A stretch of DNA of 64,000 bases from Natronosalvus sp042663485 (GTDB lineage: Archaea; Halobacteriota; Halobacteria; Halobacteriales; Natrialbaceae), in NCBI GenBank assembly GCA_042663485.1, contig JBHTAF010000006.1, one strand, 5' to 3'. Made by a program: the position numbers and the translations under genes. Shown in pieces: positions 35,732 to 44,502 of the stretch. Position 1 is the first letter of the stretch; each line of letters begins with the position of its first letter. Below the pieces are notes generated by a model that made no database searches, was not told where the DNA came from, and was given only the letters and a program-made list of their open reading frames with translations.

Positions 35732-35896
35732 ATGCCGGAGAAGACTTCGAACAAGGTGAAAAAGGGAGCGGACAAACTCCTTCGGAAAATCACAAACGAA
35801 GAGTACAACCGGGAATCTGAGCGATACCGCGACAAGGACGATAAGAAATTCACGCGGGGGCCGATAAGCGGAGATGACGAGGAGGACACGAAGTAA
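35732..35896 (+). CDS. possible 54-aa highly charged protein
   Basis: The ORF MPEKTSNKVKKGADKLLRK continues with charged residues (YNRESERYRDKDDKKF) to an acidic end. An in-frame upstream ATG at 35705 adds nine residues. It is strongly basic for a haloarchaeon in its first half and has no recognised family. It is listed as possible only. Confidence 0.3.
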   Translation: MPEKTSNKVKKGADKLLRKITNEEYNRESERYRDKDDKKFTRGPISGDDEEDTK

Positions 35897-36229
35897 CCGA
35901 TCGAACAACGCGACGTGGACTGATTCTGCGAGAACATTTGTCTCTCAGTTTTGGGTGTTGGGCGGCGACTCGCAACCACGTAGTCACCGTATTTCTGTGT
36001 TTCAGCCTGGTTCATAACCCCTGAGACCGTGGTCAGGTATAGACCCCGGGGTCCGGAGGGACCGTCACTGGAGAGCCGATGTCTAAACTAAATTTTGTGC
36101 TTCCTCGATGACGTAGCTCTATAGTTCGAAGCTTGGCCTCGAGCACGTCAAGACGGTTCCGGGAACGAGCAGGCAAGTGACACAGAGAGGTTAGGGTAAT
36201 TATATTAATTCTCAGTAGAGTGTGGTCAC

Positions 36230-36793
36230 ATGCCAAACCTTCGGTGCAAACGTTGTGGGGAGATTTTCAATAGCAAGATGAATATCGAATACCATCTTGA
36301 CTTCGCCAACTGTGAGAAAAAAGCTGACTCAGAGACGTCTTCGAAATCCACTGATTCATCGCAGCGTGAAAAATCAGTCTCTCCACAGAGAGGACCGATT
36401 GCAACGAGAGCGGAAGGAATCGTCGAACATTACAATGAAGATCGGGGGTACGGATTTGCCGTGACTGCCGACGTTGCACGGAAGCAATCGAACAACGAGA
36501 TCACCGCCGAGGAGATTTTCTTCCATATTTCTGATGTTGACTCGACTCGAGTGGAAGAAGGTGACCGACTTCGCTTCGATGTCATCCGGGGTGAAAAGGG
36601 GCTAAAGTGTGACAATATAAGCGTGGTCGAACGCGCTCGAGATCGAGACCTCGACACTGAAATTGAGGAGTATCAGTCCACCCGGCGCCACGGGTTTGGT
36701 CACCAGAAAGACGACACCAAATACGGCCATGGGGTAAAAACGCCCAATCCCGGAAAGATTCGGAGCTTCAGAGACGAAAGGCGCTTTAGATAG
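36230..36793 (+). CDS. zinc finger plus cold-shock domain protein
   Basis: This 187-aa protein has an N-terminal C2HC finger (LRCKRCGEIFNSK, H18, C24-like spacing), a Ser/Thr-rich linker, then a cold-shock domain at about 60-135: EGIVEHYNEDRGYGFAV, EEIFFHISDVDSTRVEEGD, RLRFDVIRGEKGL. The RGYGF and FFHI motifs are the RNP1/RNP2 nucleic-acid-binding faces, the latter with an insert between the strands. The C-terminal tail is basic. It probably binds single-stranded RNA or DNA. It is monocistronic in a sparse region. Confidence 0.75.
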   Translation: MPNLRCKRCGEIFNSKMNIEYHLDFANCEKKADSETSSKSTDSSQREKSVSPQRGPIATRAEGIVEHYNEDRGYGFAVTADVARKQSNNEITAEEIFFHISDVDSTRVEEGDRLRFDVIRGEKGLKCDNISVVERARDRDLDTEIEEYQSTRRHGFGHQKDDTKYGHGVKTPNPGKIRSFRDERRFR

Positions 36794-37206
36794 GGGGTAG
36801 CAAGCTGCCCGTCGATTCTCCTCAGTACTCGAAACACGCCCCTGGAGAGGGAGTCACAGTTACTACAGGTCTTACCGAGTATGATATCCCTCAGTCCGTG
36901 TTTAATTCCTTGCAAGGCTCTTCTGGAGGGGGATCTTCCCGCAAATCCTGTTCGACGATCGAAAAAGGTATTCGACTAACACTAACTGATCTCTCAGCCC
37001 GATAATTCGGGCCTGCTCACAACAAAAACGACCTCCGTAATCCATGCCAGGAAAGCATATTCCGGCGAACTCCTCCCCTTGCTTACGGAGCATCCAGTTG
37101 GCATCGAAATTCCAACTGAAGGCCTCATGTTCGGTGAAACGGTGGTCTGGTACAACGAACACATATAAACAAATTTCAGGTGCCGGAGAAAGAGTAGTAG
37201 ACAAAG
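36794..37206 (+). other. 413-bp stretch without a supported gene
   Basis: Nothing convincing is seen. The minus strand is open for about 100 codons (36902-37213), but with an unusually Cys/Phe-rich, weakly acidic product and no ribosome binding site, so I do not call it. Confidence 0.4.
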
Positions 37207-37916
37207 ATGACACGTGAACACGATGTTGATCGGCTGTACGGTCTTCTCAGGGAATTAGATGAAACAATCGGCGGGAAACAGAAACTCAAAGATTGCACAG
37301 GCTACATGGACTGGCCCGACCGAGGCATTTACATCTTCTTTGCTCCAGACGAATACCGAGAGTCAGGTAATCAGCTTCGTGTTACTCGCATCGGAACTCA
37401 CGCTGTATCCGAGGGAAGTAGTACCTCACTCTGGGACCGTCTCCGAACGCATCGAGGTGCTAAGCGAGGAACGTACGAAGGCGGTGGAACCATTGAGGCT
37501 CAGTGTTTCGGAAGCGGGTCGGTGAAGCCTTCATAGAGCGGGAGGAATTATATGATGCGTATCCGCACTGGGGAGAGGGGTCAAGTGCAAAGCGAGAACT
37601 CCGCCTTCGCGAACTCGAAATGGAACAGCGGGTGAGCGATTATCTGCGTAACCTCCCTTTCCTCTGGGTAGATATCAATGACGAACCTAGCGCCGACAGC
37701 CATCGAGCGTATATCGAACAGAACACCATTGCACTCCTCAGTAATTATCAACAAGACCCTGTCGACCGGCGTTCACACGGATGGCTCGGCAATCACAGCC
37801 GAAGCGAGAAGATCCGTGAGTCCGGGCTATGGAACGTAAACCACGTAGATGAAAGATATGACCCTGCATTCCTTACTCTTCTCGAGGAGTACATAGACAA
37901 GACGTCGGCCCTTTAA
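37207..37916 (+). pseudogene. GIY-YIG-like haloarchaeal protein broken by a frameshift
   Basis: The first part (37207 to about 37490) reads DRGIYIFFAPDEYRESG, then VTRIGTHAVSEGSSTSLW and DRLRTHRGAKRG, a GIY...(R)IGTH...LWxRLxxHRG pattern. The second part continues in another frame from about 37500 as FRKRVGEAFIERE, HRAYIEQNTIALLSNYQ, and SRSEKIRESGLWNVNHVDE. Both halves belong to one well-conserved family; the break lies at about 37485-37505, where a one-base change would restore a single ~236-aa protein. It is either a pseudogene or a sequencing error. The function of the family is not established; nuclease activity is suggested by the fold. Confidence 0.7.
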
Positions 37917-37956
37917 GATCGATATCTAAGAACTCGTCTACGCACGCCATATGCAG

Positions 37957-37986
37957 TTTTTCGACCCCAAGAGAGGCGAGGGCTCG
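37957..37986 (+). promoter_or_regulatory. T-run plus hairpin leader element 6
   Basis: TTTTT (37957-37961) then CGACCC, a 12-bp loop and GGGCTCG (37980-37986) with one bulged base. The GTG start of the next gene (38017) is 60 bp downstream, matching the element's usual spacing. Confidence 0.45.
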
Positions 37987-38016
37987 GTTCGAATCTTCAT
38001 TGATTGGTGAAAAAAC

Positions 38017-38379
38017 GTGAGTGAACACAATAAGTCAGCGACAGCTGACGTCGACGGTATCGCTGTTAAGCCCGCAAACGCACGCACCAGCCAGATCGAC
38101 GTATTGAATGTCCCCGACGATATCGCCGACATTACTCGGGCACTTGCCGGCCGCTCGCCGCCGACGAATCCTATCGTCGTGCTGAAAGCCGCCCGCTGGT
38201 GGTATCTGCACGGTCGCGGCGTCGATGATCCGGTCTTTCAGTGGGCGCTAGATTGGACACGGCATCTCGCAACCGATATACCCGGTGATATGCAGCACTA
38301 CGATGCCTTCCTTGAGTATCTCGTAACGGTCGGCTTCGCTTCGGATCGAGAAACACTCCGAGACGGTAGGAACGACTGA
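38017..38379 (+). CDS. small haloarchaeal protein, GTG start
   Basis: This 120-aa protein starts at GTG 38017 behind a leader hairpin. It has a polar N terminus and a helical core: IDVLNVPDDIADITRALAG, LKAARWWYLHGRGVDDPVF, QWALDWTRHLATDIPG. No family is recognised. The Trp-rich helix suggests a folded protein rather than a chance frame. It is monocistronic; the next gene is convergent. Confidence 0.55.
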   Translation: MSEHNKSATADVDGIAVKPANARTSQIDVLNVPDDIADITRALAGRSPPTNPIVVLKAARWWYLHGRGVDDPVFQWALDWTRHLATDIPGDMQHYDAFLEYLVTVGFASDRETLRDGRND

Positions 38380-38511
38380 AATCGAGCCGTCTCGACTGGT
38401 TTCGACATGAGTTATCGGAGAAGACGTCAGGAAGCAGCGGCTGTATTCTCCCCGAATGCCTCGTTTCATACGCCTCAGCGTGACCGAATCATCGAGACGC
38501 GACACCGAGGA

Positions 38512-39066
38512 CTATTCTCCAAAGTAGTCATCTGCGATGCGTGCCAGCGAATCATCTGGATGTGATTCTGTTGACGGTTCACCTGCACTCAGTGGTTGAG
38601 TGAGTTCCAATACACGTACGAGATCTGAATCCGCAACCTGCGCAATGTTGAAGCCTTCCTGGCCGCAGTAGTTCATCTGATCCGAGAAACGGTCCGCCTT
38701 GATCTCCTCCTGAATCTCATTGTGCGATATTTTTGGATCGAGTTCCTGCACGTCTGAGAAATCAAGTCGTGCACCGTCCGCCTCGCCACAAGATACGTCG
38801 CCTACGGTCAGCAGATGGCTGAGACACGCCCCGTGTTCGTCGACGCTCCCGGAACAGTAGAGGAGGACGTCGTCCCCCGGCGAGATACTCCGCCAGGCAT
38901 CCCGTCGCCCGTATCCCTCTCGTTGCCAGAACGGACTTGCATTGAAATACTCGCCGTGCGTGAGTGGTTCATCACAGAATCGGGGCCCCTTTGCACCGGC
39001 AACGTATCGAGGGTCAGCCTTCTCATGAATAGCATGACCGCTGACCTGTATAAGGAATGCCGACAT
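38512..39066 (-). CDS. EVE/PUA-like domain protein
   Basis: This 184-aa protein begins with a strand typical of EVE/PUA-like folds (MSAFLIQVSGHAIHEK), followed by THGEYFNASPFWQREG and AWRSISPGDDVLLYCSGS, where GDDVLLYC aligns in style with the GDxVxxY motif of EVE domains. The second half is less conserved and acidic. EVE-like folds bind modified bases or tRNA; a link to the McrB EVE domains 4 kb away is possible but unproven. It is monocistronic. Confidence 0.5.
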   Translation of the reverse strand: MSAFLIQVSGHAIHEKADPRYVAGAKGPRFCDEPLTHGEYFNASPFWQREGYGRRDAWRSISPGDDVLLYCSGSVDEHGACLSHLLTVGDVSCGEADGARLDFSDVQELDPKISHNEIQEEIKADRFSDQMNYCGQEGFNIAQVADSDLVRVLELTQPLSAGEPSTESHPDDSLARIADDYFGE

Positions 39067-39211
39067 ACCGTAGTCGTCAGTAGCTAAGTATTCATCTCAC
39101 TAAAAGACATCCACTGTTGTGGCCGCATTTGTTGTCGATATGTTTCGTCCGCTAACTTACGACAGCAGAGCGCAAGAATCTCTAATCGGCAACTTCACAG
39201 CCTCAGAAGCG

Positions 39212-39240
39212 TTTTTTCGACCCCCTGAGGGGTGCGGGGC
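39212..39240 (+). promoter_or_regulatory. T-run plus GGGTG hairpin leader element 7
   Basis: TTTTTT (39212-39217) then CGA, stem CCCC (39221-39224), loop CTGAGGGGTGC and stem GGGG (39236-39239), ending in C. It lies 64 bp before the ArdC-like start at 39276. Confidence 0.6.
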
Positions 39241-39275
39241 GCTTGGCGTTCGTTGGCGTCTCCGCTCGAGTACCC

Positions 39276-40217
39276 ATGTCATCAAGTACCTATTCGCGAG
39301 TCGCCTTCGGAGACTCTGAGACTCGCCACGACGAGATGCACAGTACGATTGAAGCGTGGACCGACGACCTCGTCGCTCTCACCGACGAGGCGAGAGCCAG
39401 TCAGCAGTTCCAGAAGTGGCTCGACGTCCAGAGTCGCTTCCACGACTACTCGCACCGCAACACGCTGCTCATCAACCTCCAATGCCCTGAGGCGACGAAG
39501 GTCGCCGGCTACAACACCTGGCGGAACGATTTCGATCGGCACGTCCAGGAGGGCGAATCGGCCATCTGGATCTGGGCACCGATCATCACCAAGCAGTGCC
39601 CGGAATGCGAGAACTCGCCGAGCTATCATGAGGGCAGCGACTGTGAGTACGACGAGACGCCACCCGAGGAGTGGTCAAAAGGCCTTGTAGGGTTCAAACC
39701 AGCATCAGTCTTCGACGTATCTCAAACAGAAGGAGAACCACTTCCAGAACTGGAGACAGCAGCATTTGGGGACGCCGGCGAATTGGTGCCAGCACTCAGA
39801 GGGGCAGCTGCTGAACTCGGTGTGACGGTACGTATCGTCGGATCTGACGACTGGAATCATGGTGGCGCGAAGGGAGTTTGTAAGTGCCGGAGCCTACACA
39901 ACCTCCAGCCAATTGTCGAAGCGAAAGCCCGAACAAACCAGGCAGATCTCGCTGTCACGCTGATCCATGAGTATGCCCACGCGCTGCTCCACTTCGATAT
40001 TAAGGATGAACCCGAACGGGCAAAACGCGAGGTGGAAGCAGAAGCCGTCGCGTACATTGTCGGTCGGTATTTCGGTCTCGACACGAGTGGATCAGCGTTC
40101 TACCTCGCTGCGTGGGAAGGTGATGACCTGGAAGCGATTTTCGAGCGACTCGGACGCATTAGTTCGACTGCGCAGGAAATCATCGACGTCGTCGAGGAGG
40201 AGATGGCCGATGCGTGA
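39276..40217 (+). CDS. ArdC-like antirestriction zincin
   Basis: This 313-aa protein has an N-terminal ssDNA-binding-type domain (QFQKWLDVQSRFHDYSHRNT, then VAGYNTWRNDF) interrupted by a Cys-rich insert (QCPECENSPSYHEGSDC), and a C-terminal metallopeptidase with H231-E-Y-A-H235 (LIHEYAHALLHFD) and a downstream EVEAEAVAYIVGRYFGLD, the third-ligand helix. This is the ArdC plan, used by conjugative elements to shield incoming DNA from host restriction. It is the only antirestriction gene I see in the window. The start at ATG 39276 is preferred over an upstream in-frame TTG because of the leader element. Confidence 0.85.
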   Translation: MSSSTYSRVAFGDSETRHDEMHSTIEAWTDDLVALTDEARASQQFQKWLDVQSRFHDYSHRNTLLINLQCPEATKVAGYNTWRNDFDRHVQEGESAIWIWAPIITKQCPECENSPSYHEGSDCEYDETPPEEWSKGLVGFKPASVFDVSQTEGEPLPELETAAFGDAGELVPALRGAAAELGVTVRIVGSDDWNHGGAKGVCKCRSLHNLQPIVEAKARTNQADLAVTLIHEYAHALLHFDIKDEPERAKREVEAEAVAYIVGRYFGLDTSGSAFYLAAWEGDDLEAIFERLGRISSTAQEIIDVVEEEMADA

Positions 40218-40236
40218 TGGAAGTCTGGGTTTGGAC

Positions 40237-40257
40237 GGGCCACCAGTCAACTGGCCC
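40237..40257 (+). terminator. hairpin after the ArdC-like gene
   Basis: GGGCCA (40237-40242) and TGGCCC (40252-40257) with a 9-bp loop form a hairpin 20 bp after the ArdC-like stop. There is no clear T-run, so termination is tentative. Confidence 0.35.
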
Positions 40258-40363
40258 TGAAGTCAGGAACTGTGAACGCGAACGGCGGGTTAACGCCCCC
40301 GCAGTATAGCGGTAGAGTGGGGTTTCACTGACAAGTCTCGACTCTTGAGGTCGGGTTGTTGAC

Positions 40364-41224
40364 CTATTCCCAAGTCCGTTCCCCTGTTAATACCTCGGTG
40401 ATGAACCGAGCTTCTGCCAGCTTTTTCGCACGGACAGTATCTGATACACCATTGCCAGCTGCTTTCTCCGCTAACCGCTGCATAATGAGTTGGTAGTTCT
40501 CAGCGACCTGCTCGTTCTCGAGCAAGTTCTCAACTTCGTCAGGGAGCGGAGGCACAAAGTCTTCTACGTCCCCGGTGTGGGCATCACTATCATCGTCGAG
40601 CCGCTCTGCCAGTTTTGGGAGCAAATCCCGCGTATACTCCTCGTCACCGACACGATATCCCTCCGAATTCACGCGATATGCGACTGTGACATCACCTGGT
40701 TCGATACCGATCAGGTGATCGGTTCCCTTATCGCTCTCGAATGGTGCTAGGTATCGATTTTCTTCGCCTGGCGCGTCTTGAACGCCATAATTGACGAGCG
40801 CCTGCCGGAGTTTGTTCGCACTCGGCCGGTCTAGACCATACATCTCGTACAGCCCAAGGAAACTGGCCAATTTCGTGAATACGGGATAATTCCCCGAGAT
40901 ATCGTGGTCTGGATACTCATCGACGTCTTGCTCCATCCAATCACCATTTTTCGACCGGATGAATCCCCTGGTCGTCTCGCCGCCGACTTGCAGGAAGTCA
41001 TAGACTAAGTCCTCCGTAGCGTTCCGCACCCCACGCTCAGTCAAGGCCTCGACGAGCTCGGCCTTACTTGGATTGGTGAGATCCTCATAGACACCAAGAT
41101 ACCCACCCAACGATGATAAGTCCTGAAACTTTCCCTCAAGTTTCGACTCAGGCGCCGTATCGGCGTCATCCGACGCCGGGAGCAGGTCGTCAAGCTCTGA
41201 ATTGATGTCGTCAAAGGAACTCAT
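40364..41224 (-). CDS. hypothetical acidic protein with two repeated helical units
   Basis: This 286-aa acidic protein shows two similar stretches: GGYLGVYEDLTNPSKAELVE and LASFLGLYEMYGLDRPSANK. Each has a Gly-Leu/Val-Tyr-Glu core followed by a helix and a (V/N)xxGVxxA turn (ALTERGVRNATE, ALVNYGVQDAPG), so the N-terminal half looks duplicated. The C terminus is helical (ENYQLIMQRLAEKAAGN). No family or motif points to a function. Confidence 0.6.
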   Translation of the reverse strand: MSSFDDINSELDDLLPASDDADTAPESKLEGKFQDLSSLGGYLGVYEDLTNPSKAELVEALTERGVRNATEDLVYDFLQVGGETTRGFIRSKNGDWMEQDVDEYPDHDISGNYPVFTKLASFLGLYEMYGLDRPSANKLRQALVNYGVQDAPGEENRYLAPFESDKGTDHLIGIEPGDVTVAYRVNSEGYRVGDEEYTRDLLPKLAERLDDDSDAHTGDVEDFVPPLPDEVENLLENEQVAENYQLIMQRLAEKAAGNGVSDTVRAKKLAEARFITEVLTGERTWE

Positions 41225-41730
41225 GCTTCGGCCTCGCCCAGGAATAGTAGGTATCGGTACATGGCTATTATCAGTTGTCGGCAGGATATAATGGTATTCA
41301 TGATTTTTGATAGCAAGGAAAGTACGAGAATAGCAATCATAATCCGATAGATGCCAGCTTGTGAATGAATATTCCTCAGAGAGTGATTTTGTGACTGTCC
41401 TCTACACTGCGGAGGACGTTCAACACACGATCTTGATGCAGAAACAGAGCGAAACCTCGGTGCTTATTCTTACACTCATCAAGAGGCAAACCTCGTGAAG
41501 AAGCTCCCATTCATTCCGACATTGTGATTTGTGTCGTTCAAGGATAATCAACTGAAACCTATTCTGTCTCGTCCTCTAAGACAAAGAACTTGCCTGATCA
41601 GTGAAGGCTAGTCTCGAGATCGGGGCTCCAATGTATTAGTGTCTGATTTGGCTCGTATTGGTAGATTGCATTATAATCTATGGATTGATAGATCGTTAAT
41701 TTACATACATTTGTCCATATCGAGAGTGGG
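41225..41730 (+). other. A+T-rich gene-free stretch
   Basis: No gene, tRNA or clear repeat is seen. The sequence becomes A+T richer towards the methyltransferase cassette, which suggests the boundary of a separately acquired block. Confidence 0.45.
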
Positions 41731-41760
41731 TTTTTGAGCCCCCTAAAGGGTGCGGGGCTC
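41731..41760 (+). promoter_or_regulatory. T-run plus GGGTG hairpin leader element 8
   Basis: TTTTT (41731-41735) then stem GAGCCCC (41736-41742), loop CTAAAGGGTGC and stem GGGGCTC (41754-41760), a perfect 7-bp hairpin with the conserved core. The next ATG (41788) is 57 bp from the T-run. Confidence 0.65.
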
Positions 41761-41787
41761 ACTATAAAGAGTTCCGTTGATTCAACG

Positions 41788-41886
41788 ATGATAAGAAAAA
41801 TAGATCGCCAAGATATTGGTCAAGTACAAGAGGTTCAGCATATAAATCACGGCATTCCTCCGAGTTTTAGAGGAGGTGAATTATGA
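41788..41886 (+). CDS. 32-aa mini-ORF coupled to the methyltransferase
   Basis: A short ORF, MIRKIDRQDIGQVQEVQHIN and twelve further residues, follows a leader hairpin at the standard distance and ends with TGA overlapping the next ATG (ATGA at 41883). Its last codons contain AGGAGGTGA, a strong ribosome binding site for the methyltransferase. It looks like a translated leader that couples expression. Whether the peptide itself matters is unknown. Confidence 0.4.
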   Translation: MIRKIDRQDIGQVQEVQHINHGIPPSFRGGEL

Positions 41887-42410
41887 TGGCTGGTTCCTCT
41901 ACTTCACTCGATGAGCCACTTCGACAAGGAACAGGGAAATACAATACACCGATTGAGTGGGTGAAACCAATTCATCAGATACTTGGTGGGTTTGATCTGG
42001 ATCCGTGTGCATCTCAGGATTCGAAACTTGCGAAACGGAACATTAGGCTCTCTGGCGGACTTCAAGTCGATTGGTCAAACTACGATACGGTCTGGGTGAA
42101 TCATCCATATGGTAGAGGTGAACCGACACAGTGGCTAAGGAAAGCATCGAGAGCAGGCTCTGATACTGTTGTTACACTTTCAAAGGCAGATCCAAGCACA
42201 ATGTGGTTCGACCGATATATCTGGTCTGAAGCCGACTTAATTTGTTTTCCATCTAGTAACCGAGATGGCGGTCGTATCAAGTTCGTTGGAGAACAAAGTA
42301 CAGCTAACTTCCCGAATGTTATCTCTATCTTTGGGGGATATCCACAAGAATTGGTAGATCACTTTGAAAGTCTCGGACCGACAATTGAGTGCGATACACG
42401 TATTTATTAG
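41883..42410 (+). CDS. phage-type N6-adenine DNA methyltransferase with altered NPPY motif
   Basis: This 175-aa protein belongs to the small phage DNA N-6-adenine methyltransferase family: an N-terminal TPIEWVKPIHQ, the SAM-site-like GGFDLDPCASQD, a W-x-x-Y-x-x-VWVN strand, then the catalytic motif. The catalytic motif should be NPPY but reads N73-H74-P75-Y76 (WVNHPYGRG). Later family blocks are present (WFDRYIWSEADLICFP, GGRIKFVGE, NFPNVISIFGG). The His for Pro change may alter or abolish base flipping. Strong upstream AGGAGGTGA supports the start. The gene is A+T rich and first of a three-gene cassette. Confidence 0.75.
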   Translation: MMAGSSTSLDEPLRQGTGKYNTPIEWVKPIHQILGGFDLDPCASQDSKLAKRNIRLSGGLQVDWSNYDTVWVNHPYGRGEPTQWLRKASRAGSDTVVTLSKADPSTMWFDRYIWSEADLICFPSSNRDGGRIKFVGEQSTANFPNVISIFGGYPQELVDHFESLGPTIECDTRIY

Positions 42411-42552
42411 CCACCCATCTCCGTTATTATAGTTCATCGAAACCGCCTATTTTTCCACCATAATCGCCCATATTAGATTTAGTAATTTCAAACCCTATTT
42501 AACTAGTAAAGGACAACCTTTATCCTGATTACGATCTCGAGATAGAGTAGTA

Positions 42553-44427
42553 ATGGCCCAGAGCTCCAGTGATTCCATTCTTCAACAAGCGCAATTGCTT
42601 CCGACAAAGGACACGCTCACGGCTCTTAAGTCGGACGTCAATCTCGAATCTGCGTGTCTAGAGTTATGCGACAATGCGCTAGATGCTTGGAAAAGGACGA
42701 GTAACCGGGCAGAGAGCATGACTATCGATATCTTTGTCCAACAATCTCAAGATAAGACAGAACTCGTAATACGTGATGATGCTGGCGGTATTCCTCGAGA
42801 GGACGCGGCTATGCTTTTTGGGCTTGGGCAGACAGCAAAGAAGGAGATTTCGGGATCCATCGGAACATACGGTGTTGGGGCAAAGAAAAGTCTCGTCAAT
42901 CTTGGAGTTCCTTTTCAAATATCTTCACGAACGACAAATGCTACAGTTGGATGGTCATACCGAATTACCGACGAGTGGTTTGAGGATGATCAAGATTGGA
43001 CTGTCGATATTCACCAAAACTCCGACATCGATCAGGGGGTTACCGAAATCCGTATCGAAGAACTGAATTACGAATGGGATAGTGAAACAGCACAAATCCT
43101 CCGAGACAGGCTAGGAGAGACATATAATCTCTTTCTAAGTAATGAACTGGAACAGCTACATGATACCAGATATGACCTAACTATTCGTGTTGATGGTGTC
43201 CCGGTTGAACCCAAAGGTGTGGAAGAGTGGTCATTTTCGCCCTTTGATGGCCTCCATCCTCGTCGATACGAAAATATACAAATTACAACACCAGAGATGG
43301 AGGAGCCAGTTATACTCCATATTACAGTTGGACTCCTCACCAAGAAAGACTCACAAAACGCCGGGACAGACATATACTGTCAGAAGCGCAAGGTAGCGTC
43401 GACACTACGCAATGAAGATGGTGGTTTTGGCACTGGGAAAGATCAAATGGGTAATTTCAATGCCCGCCATGGACGTCTCAAAGTGATCGTCGAACTTGAG
43501 ACTCGAGGAGACGGCCAATTGCTTCCTTGGGACACGCAAAAATCCTCGATCGACAAACACAATCCCATCATGCGCGGTACAGAGGATTCGAAAGGAGTCT
43601 ACAATTGGTTGCGTCGATGTGTCAAAGATTACTTCCAGCTTGATGCTGACAAAGTTCCGCAAGCTTTCGTTGAACCTTATGATTCGGATCACGAATTTGC
43701 AGTCAACGATGGGCAACCTGTTCGCCTCGATTATAGTGACCGGAAACGGATTGTGAACAGTCATCGACCGGATACCGACCTACCCGAACTCTCAGCGCTT
43801 CAGAAGAAGGCAGCGGCCCATGCGACGCTTTGGATTTCGTGTGAAGACATCCTAGACAGGTGGAAGGCCCCTGCTTATCGAATTCAATTACGTCAGGAAA
43901 GCGATCGCAATATCGAGAATCTCACGCCTGTATCTGAACTCCCACCAGCTGAAGTTGAGGACGAACCACATCAAATCGCAGGGAAAATTAACGAACTCGC
44001 ACGTGTTCATCTCGAGAATAACATTTACTATCCGGATGACTTAGCGGAGTGGCAAATCCCTCGGTATCAAGAATACATCGAGCGGCACGACGAACAGACC
44101 TATTCAAACCAAGATGCTGTGCCAAAGACTTTACCGACTACACCAGCGGACCTCAGCAACAAGAGCGTAACTACTGCGCAGGATGAGAAACGGACCCAGA
44201 ATCGGGTCCATACTGCTAAACGAGTAGATGATGAATCTATCCAGCAGGAAGCAGCTGAGTTGTTCTTGGTTCTTGGTGGAGATTCCGATGACGAACGGGT
44301 CGCCAAAGTTTTAGACATCTCACGTCAAGATATTTGCGAAAAATTAGGTTTAGAGACCAATGTTGTAGATGAAGTGATCTGGGAAGAGCTAGAGATGCAG
44401 TTGAATTCAATATTGGAAGAGCGATAG
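42553..44427 (+). CDS. GHKL-family ATPase (MORC/Hsp90-like)
   Basis: This 624-aa protein has all GHKL ATP-binding boxes: N box ELCDNALDAW (37-46), G1 DDAGGIP (75-81) and G2 GSIGTYGVGAKKS (101-113). The middle resembles the transducer domain of MutL/MORC-like proteins (RHGRLKVIVELETRGDG). The C-terminal 200 residues are helical with an acidic tail. Such ATPases act as clamps on DNA. Lying between two adenine methyltransferases, it may use methylation state to tell self from foreign DNA, which is inference. No nuclease domain is visible in it. Confidence 0.8.
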   Translation: MAQSSSDSILQQAQLLPTKDTLTALKSDVNLESACLELCDNALDAWKRTSNRAESMTIDIFVQQSQDKTELVIRDDAGGIPREDAAMLFGLGQTAKKEISGSIGTYGVGAKKSLVNLGVPFQISSRTTNATVGWSYRITDEWFEDDQDWTVDIHQNSDIDQGVTEIRIEELNYEWDSETAQILRDRLGETYNLFLSNELEQLHDTRYDLTIRVDGVPVEPKGVEEWSFSPFDGLHPRRYENIQITTPEMEEPVILHITVGLLTKKDSQNAGTDIYCQKRKVASTLRNEDGGFGTGKDQMGNFNARHGRLKVIVELETRGDGQLLPWDTQKSSIDKHNPIMRGTEDSKGVYNWLRRCVKDYFQLDADKVPQAFVEPYDSDHEFAVNDGQPVRLDYSDRKRIVNSHRPDTDLPELSALQKKAAAHATLWISCEDILDRWKAPAYRIQLRQESDRNIENLTPVSELPPAEVEDEPHQIAGKINELARVHLENNIYYPDDLAEWQIPRYQEYIERHDEQTYSNQDAVPKTLPTTPADLSNKSVTTAQDEKRTQNRVHTAKRVDDESIQQEAAELFLVLGGDSDDERVAKVLDISRQDICEKLGLETNVVDEVIWEELEMQLNSILEER

Positions 44428-44502
44428 CCTGACCGTCAGAGAAGGTCGAAGCCGAACGACACCGGAGTGTTTTAGATGGTTTAGCTAAATTAGAACTAAC
44501 AG

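Noticed and set aside
35447..35908. 153-codon minus-strand ORF across the IS-type hairpin
   Set aside because: It runs through a transposon-end foldback and has strongly hydrophobic, basic composition; it is an antisense shadow.
36902..37213. About 100-codon minus-strand ORF
   Set aside because: Some protein-like stretches, but low acidity, no start signal and no family; the evidence is too weak.
37984..37996. GGTTCGAATC resembling a tRNA T-loop
   Set aside because: The flanking bases do not pair into a T-stem, and the sequence is part of the hairpin leader of the next gene.
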